Below are positions 60,977-64,000 of a stretch of DNA of 64,000 nt, in pieces. Positions within the stretch are counted from its first letter, which is position 1, and each line of letters starts with the position of its first letter. A program made the translations under genes and the position numbers. This DNA is from Salinisphaera sp052044135. GTDB lineage: Bacteria > Pseudomonadota > Gammaproteobacteria > Nevskiales > Salinisphaeraceae. The stretch covers positions 186,001 through 250,000 of the forward strand of contig NZ_JBQDYF010000003.1 of the NCBI RefSeq assembly GCF_052044135.1. Reading direction: 5' to 3'. The notes below the pieces were generated by a model. It worked only from the letters and a program-made list of their open reading frames with translations. It searched no databases and was not told the DNA's origin.

Positions 60977-61726
60977 ATGGCAGGGCATAGTAAATGGGCG
61001 AATATCCAGCACCGGAAGAAGGCCCAGGACAAGAAGCGCGCCAAGGTATTCACGCGGCTGATTCGCGAGATCACGGTCGCGGCCCGTATGGGCGGTTCGG
61101 ATCCCAACGATAATCCGCGGCTTCGTCTGGCCTGGGACAAGGCGTTGGCCGCGAACATGCCCAAGGACAACATCGAGCGCGCGGCCAAGCGCGGCGCGGG
61201 CGAGTCCGGTGGCGACAACTACGAGGAAGTGCGTTACGAAGGGTACGGCCCGCAGGGCGCGGCGATCATGGTCGACTGCATGACCGACAACCGCAATCGC
61301 ACTGTCTCCGAAATCCGCTATGCGTTCAGCCGCAACGGCGGCAACATGGGCGCCGACGGGTCGGTGGCCTATCTGTTCGATCGCAAGGGCGTACTGACCT
61401 TTTCGCCCGAGGTGAGCGACGAGGACGTACTCGACCCGGCGCTGGAAGCTGGTGCCGAGGATCTGGTGGAGTACGAGGACGGCTCGTTCGAGGTGCTCAC
61501 CGCGCCGGACGACTACACTCACGTGCGCCAGGCGGTCGAGTCGGCCGGGTTCACGCCCGCCGACGCCGACGTCACCATGCGCCCGTCGACCACGGTGGAA
61601 CTGACGGGCGACGCGGCCCGCACCTGTCTCAAGCTGATCGATGCGCTGGAAGACATCGACGACGTGCAGAACGTCTACAGCAACGTCGAATTCGACGAGG
61701 AATCGCTCTCGGACGAGGCGGCCTAG
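60977..61726 (+). CDS. yebC: YebC/TACO1-family protein
   Basis: 249-residue protein with the family start MAGHSKWANIQHRKKAQDKKRAKVFTRLIREITVAARMGG, then NPRLRLAWDKALAANMPKDNIERAAKRGAG and YEGYGPQGAAIMVDCMTDNRNRTVSEIRYAFSRNGGN. Family members help ribosomes at hard motifs or regulate transcription. It precedes ruvCAB as in many gammaproteobacteria. Its TAG stop overlaps the start of repeat copy 2. Confidence 0.96.
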   Translation: MAGHSKWANIQHRKKAQDKKRAKVFTRLIREITVAARMGGSDPNDNPRLRLAWDKALAANMPKDNIERAAKRGAGESGGDNYEEVRYEGYGPQGAAIMVDCMTDNRNRTVSEIRYAFSRNGGNMGADGSVAYLFDRKGVLTFSPEVSDEDVLDPALEAGAEDLVEYEDGSFEVLTAPDDYTHVRQAVESAGFTPADADVTMRPSTTVELTGDAARTCLKLIDALEDIDDVQNVYSNVEFDEESLSDEAA

Positions 61727-61993
61727 GGCCTGTTGATGTTTCATACGAGTCCGCGCCAAGCGTTGTTTTGCGGCAAGACGAGGCTTAGCTCGCGCCGTGC
61801 AGTCACCCTGCACAAGCGGGCTACAACGCTGGATTGCCGCAAAACAGCGCTTGTCCCTTCGGGTTGGGCCTCAAATCGCGCCCGGTGGCGTTGCAAGCCT
61901 GGGTCGTGGCACGCCACGACGCGGCGGCTCGCGCCTTGCCGGACACCATTTGCGGTCTCCAACGCGGTGCTCGTATGAAACATCAACAGACCC
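61726..61993. repeat. Repeat copy 2, between yebC and ruvC, overlapping a possible ruvC start
   Basis: 268 bp bounded by GGGCCTGTTGATGTTTCAT (from 61726) and its near-complement ATGAAACATCAACAGACCC (to 61993); pairing extends to 24 bp with one mismatch. Relative to copy 1 three arm positions changed and the opposite arm changed to match. It again begins at the last base of a TAG stop (yebC) and fills the gap to ruvC. The ATG at 61975 lies within its right arm. Confidence 0.9.
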
Positions 61994-61995
61994 TC

Positions 61996-62499
61996 GTGCC
62001 GAGAATCATCGGCATCGACCCCGGTTCGACCGTGACCGGCTATGCCGTGGTCGACGGCGGCGCCGCCCCGTGTGCGCAGATCATCGATTGCATCCGCCTG
62101 CCGCGCGCCGATTTTCCGACACGGCTGGGGCTGATCTTCGATCGTCTGTCGGAGGTGATCCGTGAATACCGGCCCGACGAAATGGCGATCGAGAACGTGT
62201 TCGTCTCGCGCAATGCGGCCAGCGCGCTCAAGTTGGGTCAGGCGCGCGGCGCGGCCATCTGTGCCGGGGCCTCGGCCGGTCTGCCGGTGGCGGAATATAC
62301 GCCGACCCAGATCAAGCAGGCGATCGTCGGTCGCGGCCATGCCGACAAACTCCAGATCCAGCACATGATTGCCATGCTACTCGGGGCGAAGGGGCCGCTA
62401 CAGGCGGATGCCGCGGATGCCGCCGCCGTGGCGCTGTGCCACGCCCATCATGCGCACACCCGTGGCCGCATGCACGCGGCACGGGTGCGCACGCCATGA
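61996..62499 (+). CDS. ruvC: Holliday-junction endonuclease RuvC
   Basis: RuvC with the catalytic acidic residues in IIGIDPGSTVTGYAVVDGG, EMAIENVFVSRNAASALKLG and ADAADAAAVALCHAHH. Two starts fit: GTG 61996 gives the usual N-terminus (PRIIGIDPGS, 167 residues), while ATG 61975 adds MKHQQTL, a heptapeptide encoded by the repeat's right arm. I prefer GTG for its match to the family length; neither has a clear ribosome site. It cleaves Holliday junctions with RuvAB. RuvA overlaps its stop. Confidence 0.92.
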   Translation: MPRIIGIDPGSTVTGYAVVDGGAAPCAQIIDCIRLPRADFPTRLGLIFDRLSEVIREYRPDEMAIENVFVSRNAASALKLGQARGAAICAGASAGLPVAEYTPTQIKQAIVGRGHADKLQIQHMIAMLLGAKGPLQADAADAAAVALCHAHHAHTRGRMHAARVRTP

Positions 62500-63104
62500 T
62501 CGGCCGGCTGCGCGGGCGTATCGTGGAAAAACAGCCGCCGCGGCTGGTGATCGACGTCGGCGGCGTCGGTTACGAGCTGGAAGCGCCGATGTCGACGTTC
62601 TTCACGCTGTCACAGCAGTCCGGTGAGGTGACGCTGCTCACGCAGATGGTCGTGCGCGACGATGCCATCCTGCTGTACGGCTTTGCCGAAGAAGCCGAAC
62701 GCCGCCTGTTCCGCGAATTGATCAAGGTCTCGGGCGTGGGGGCCAAACTTGCTTTAACCGTGCTGTCGGGCATGAACGTGGCCGACTTCGTGGCCACCAT
62801 CGAGGCCGACGATGCCGCACGGCTGACCGGGCTGCCCGGCGTGGGCAAGAAGACCGCGGCCCGGCTGTTGGTCGAGATGCGCGACAAGTTGTCCGGCACG
62901 GATATCGCGCCCAGCCTGAATTCGGCACCGCCCGGCGGTGGTGTTGAGGTCGCGGATGTAGGGGCGAGTGCCGACGCGCGCCATGCCCTGATCGCTCTGG
63001 GCTACAAGCCGGCCGAGGCCGATCGCTTGCTGCGTGGCCTGGATGCCGATGGCAACGACAGCGAAGCGCTGATTCGCGAAGCATTGAAACGAGCGGTGCG
63101 CTGA
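62496..63104 (+). CDS. ruvA: Holliday-junction DNA helicase subunit RuvA
   Basis: 202-residue RuvA: OB-fold start MIGRLRGRIVEKQPPRLVIDVGGVGYELEAPMSTF, two helix-hairpin-helix motifs (IKVSGVGAKLALTVLSG; LPGVGKKTAARLLVEMRDKL) and the C-terminal RuvB-binding domain (ARHALIALGYKPAEADRLL). It binds four-way junctions and loads RuvB. It overlaps ruvC by ATGA. Confidence 0.97.
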   Translation: MIGRLRGRIVEKQPPRLVIDVGGVGYELEAPMSTFFTLSQQSGEVTLLTQMVVRDDAILLYGFAEEAERRLFRELIKVSGVGAKLALTVLSGMNVADFVATIEADDAARLTGLPGVGKKTAARLLVEMRDKLSGTDIAPSLNSAPPGGGVEVADVGASADARHALIALGYKPAEADRLLRGLDADGNDSEALIREALKRAVR

Positions 63105-63105
63105 C

Positions 63106-64000
63106 ATGCCGCCCGAGTTCGAAGAGGCGGGCGAGCAGCGCCTGATCGGTTCGGCCGAGCGCCCCGAGGACGGCCGCTTCGATCGCGCGCTGCGTCCGAC
63201 CGGGCTGGCCGAATACGTCGGCCAGCCCGAAGTATGCGAGCAGCTCGACATTTTCGTTTCCGCCGCGCGGGCGCGCGCGGAAGCCCTCGATCACGTACTG
63301 ATCTTCGGCCCGCCCGGACTGGGCAAGACCACGCTTGCGCACGTGATCGCCAACGAAATGGGCGTGGGTTTTCGCCAGACCTCCGGCCCGGTGCTGGAAC
63401 GGCCGGGTGATCTGGCGGCCCTGCTGACAAACCTCGAGCGCAACGATGTGCTGTTCATCGATGAGATCCATCGGCTGTCGCCGGTGGTCGAGGAGGTGCT
63501 TTACCCCGCGCTCGAGGATTACCAGATCGATATCGTGATCGGCGAAGGGCCGGCGGCGCGCTCGATCAAGCTGGACCTGCCGCCGTTCACGCTGGTCGGC
63601 GCCACCACGCGGGCCGGTGCCTTGACCTCGCCGCTGCGGGACCGCTTCGGCATCGTGCAGCGTCTGGAGTTCTATTCCCGGGCCGATCTGGCGTCGATTG
63701 TCACGCGCTCGGCCGGGATTCTGGAAATTGCCATCGAGCCGGCGGGTGCCGACGAGATCGCTCGCCGATCACGCGGTACGCCACGCGTGGCCAACCGCCT
63801 GTTGCGGCGCGTGCGCGACTACGCCGAGGTGCGTGCCGACGGTCGGATCAATGGGGGCACCGCGGCCCGGGCGATGGACATGCTGCGCGTTGACGACAAC
63901 GGCTTCGACGTCATGGACCGCAAGCTGCTTGGCGCGTTGATCGAAAAATTCGAAGGCGGGCCGGTCGGGGTGGAAAGCCTGGCGGCCGCCATCGGCGAGG
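63106..64000 (+). CDS. ruvB: Holliday-junction helicase RuvB, 3' end outside window
   Basis: First 298 residues of RuvB: LRPTGLAEYVGQPEVCEQL, Walker A FGPPGLGKTTLAHVIANEMG (about residue 66), Walker B VLFIDEIHRLSP and the sensor/arginine-finger region (GATTRAGALTSPLRDRFG). The motor of RuvAB branch migration. The gene starts 1 base after the ruvA stop and runs off the right edge without a stop. Confidence 0.97.
   Translation, partial: MPPEFEEAGEQRLIGSAERPEDGRFDRALRPTGLAEYVGQPEVCEQLDIFVSAARARAEALDHVLIFGPPGLGKTTLAHVIANEMGVGFRQTSGPVLERPGDLAALLTNLERNDVLFIDEIHRLSPVVEEVLYPALEDYQIDIVIGEGPAARSIKLDLPPFTLVGATTRAGALTSPLRDRFGIVQRLEFYSRADLASIVTRSAGILEIAIEPAGADEIARRSRGTPRVANRLLRRVRDYAEVRADGRINGGTAARAMDMLRVDDNGFDVMDRKLLGALIEKFEGGPVGVESLAAAIGE

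Overview
The window joins a large mobile island (about 1-47.9 kb) to ordinary chromosome (about 47.9-64 kb). The chromosomal part (galU, sucA-sucB-lpdA, kup, yebC, ruvC-ruvA-ruvB, all on the plus strand, GC-rich) suggests a high-GC gammaproteobacterium. I cannot name the genus from the sequence alone.

Island, left to right. (1) 0-4.3 kb: the end of a RadC-family gene, then an AAA_13/RloC-like ATPase gene split by an IS3-family element. The element is complete (783-2016), with inverted-repeat ends and a 3-bp target duplication, and removing it restores the ATPase frame exactly. An XRE regulator with an operator-like palindrome follows. (2) 4.5-11.8 kb: the Tn4371/IncP-like maintenance and mobilisation block: DUF2958, DUF2285, excisionase-like HTH, RepA initiator, three iterons, ParA, a small RHH-like protein, DUF2840, TraF peptidase, an oriT-like inverted-repeat region and the VirD2-like relaxase. 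(3) 11.8-22.7 kb: cargo mixed with wreckage. Genes are an NTF2-like protein, an aldo/keto reductase with a divergent AraC regulator, a TetR-SDR-SDR operon with matching operators, and a GlxA-type regulator divergent from a DJ-1/PfpI-SDR pair. Broken pieces of an AraC gene, an IS5-type transposase and a foreign trbB lie between them. (4) 22.7-35.8 kb: LysR regulator, EexN-like lipoprotein, traG and trbBCDEJLFGI with overlapping starts and stops, i.e. a complete mating-pair-formation type IV secretion system. (5) 36.0-46.0 kb: a defence block with IetA/IetS (AAA ATPase plus subtilase), an AbiJ-NTD4-like protein, a TIGR02391 protein with an RNxxxH motif, and a tight three-gene operon of Gabija-like GajA and GajB plus an uncharacterised 502-aa protein ending in an HEPN-type RNxxxH motif. 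(6) 46.5-47.9 kb: a P4-type tyrosine integrase next to a displaced 3' fragment of a tRNA-Leu(UAA) gene, which marks the island's right junction.

The chromosomal side starts with a GAF-GGDEF gene and a decayed EAL fragment. Kup and yebC are each followed, starting at the last base of their TAG stop codon, by one copy of a roughly 270-295 bp repeat whose terminal inverted repeats differ between copies by compensated changes. The second copy fills the whole yebC-ruvC gap and contains one possible ruvC start codon.

Best candidates for something new: the HEPN gene fused by operon structure to Gabija, the clustering of RNxxxH proteins in one island, the paired stop-codon-anchored repeats around yebC, and the nested inverted repeats before the relaxase gene.
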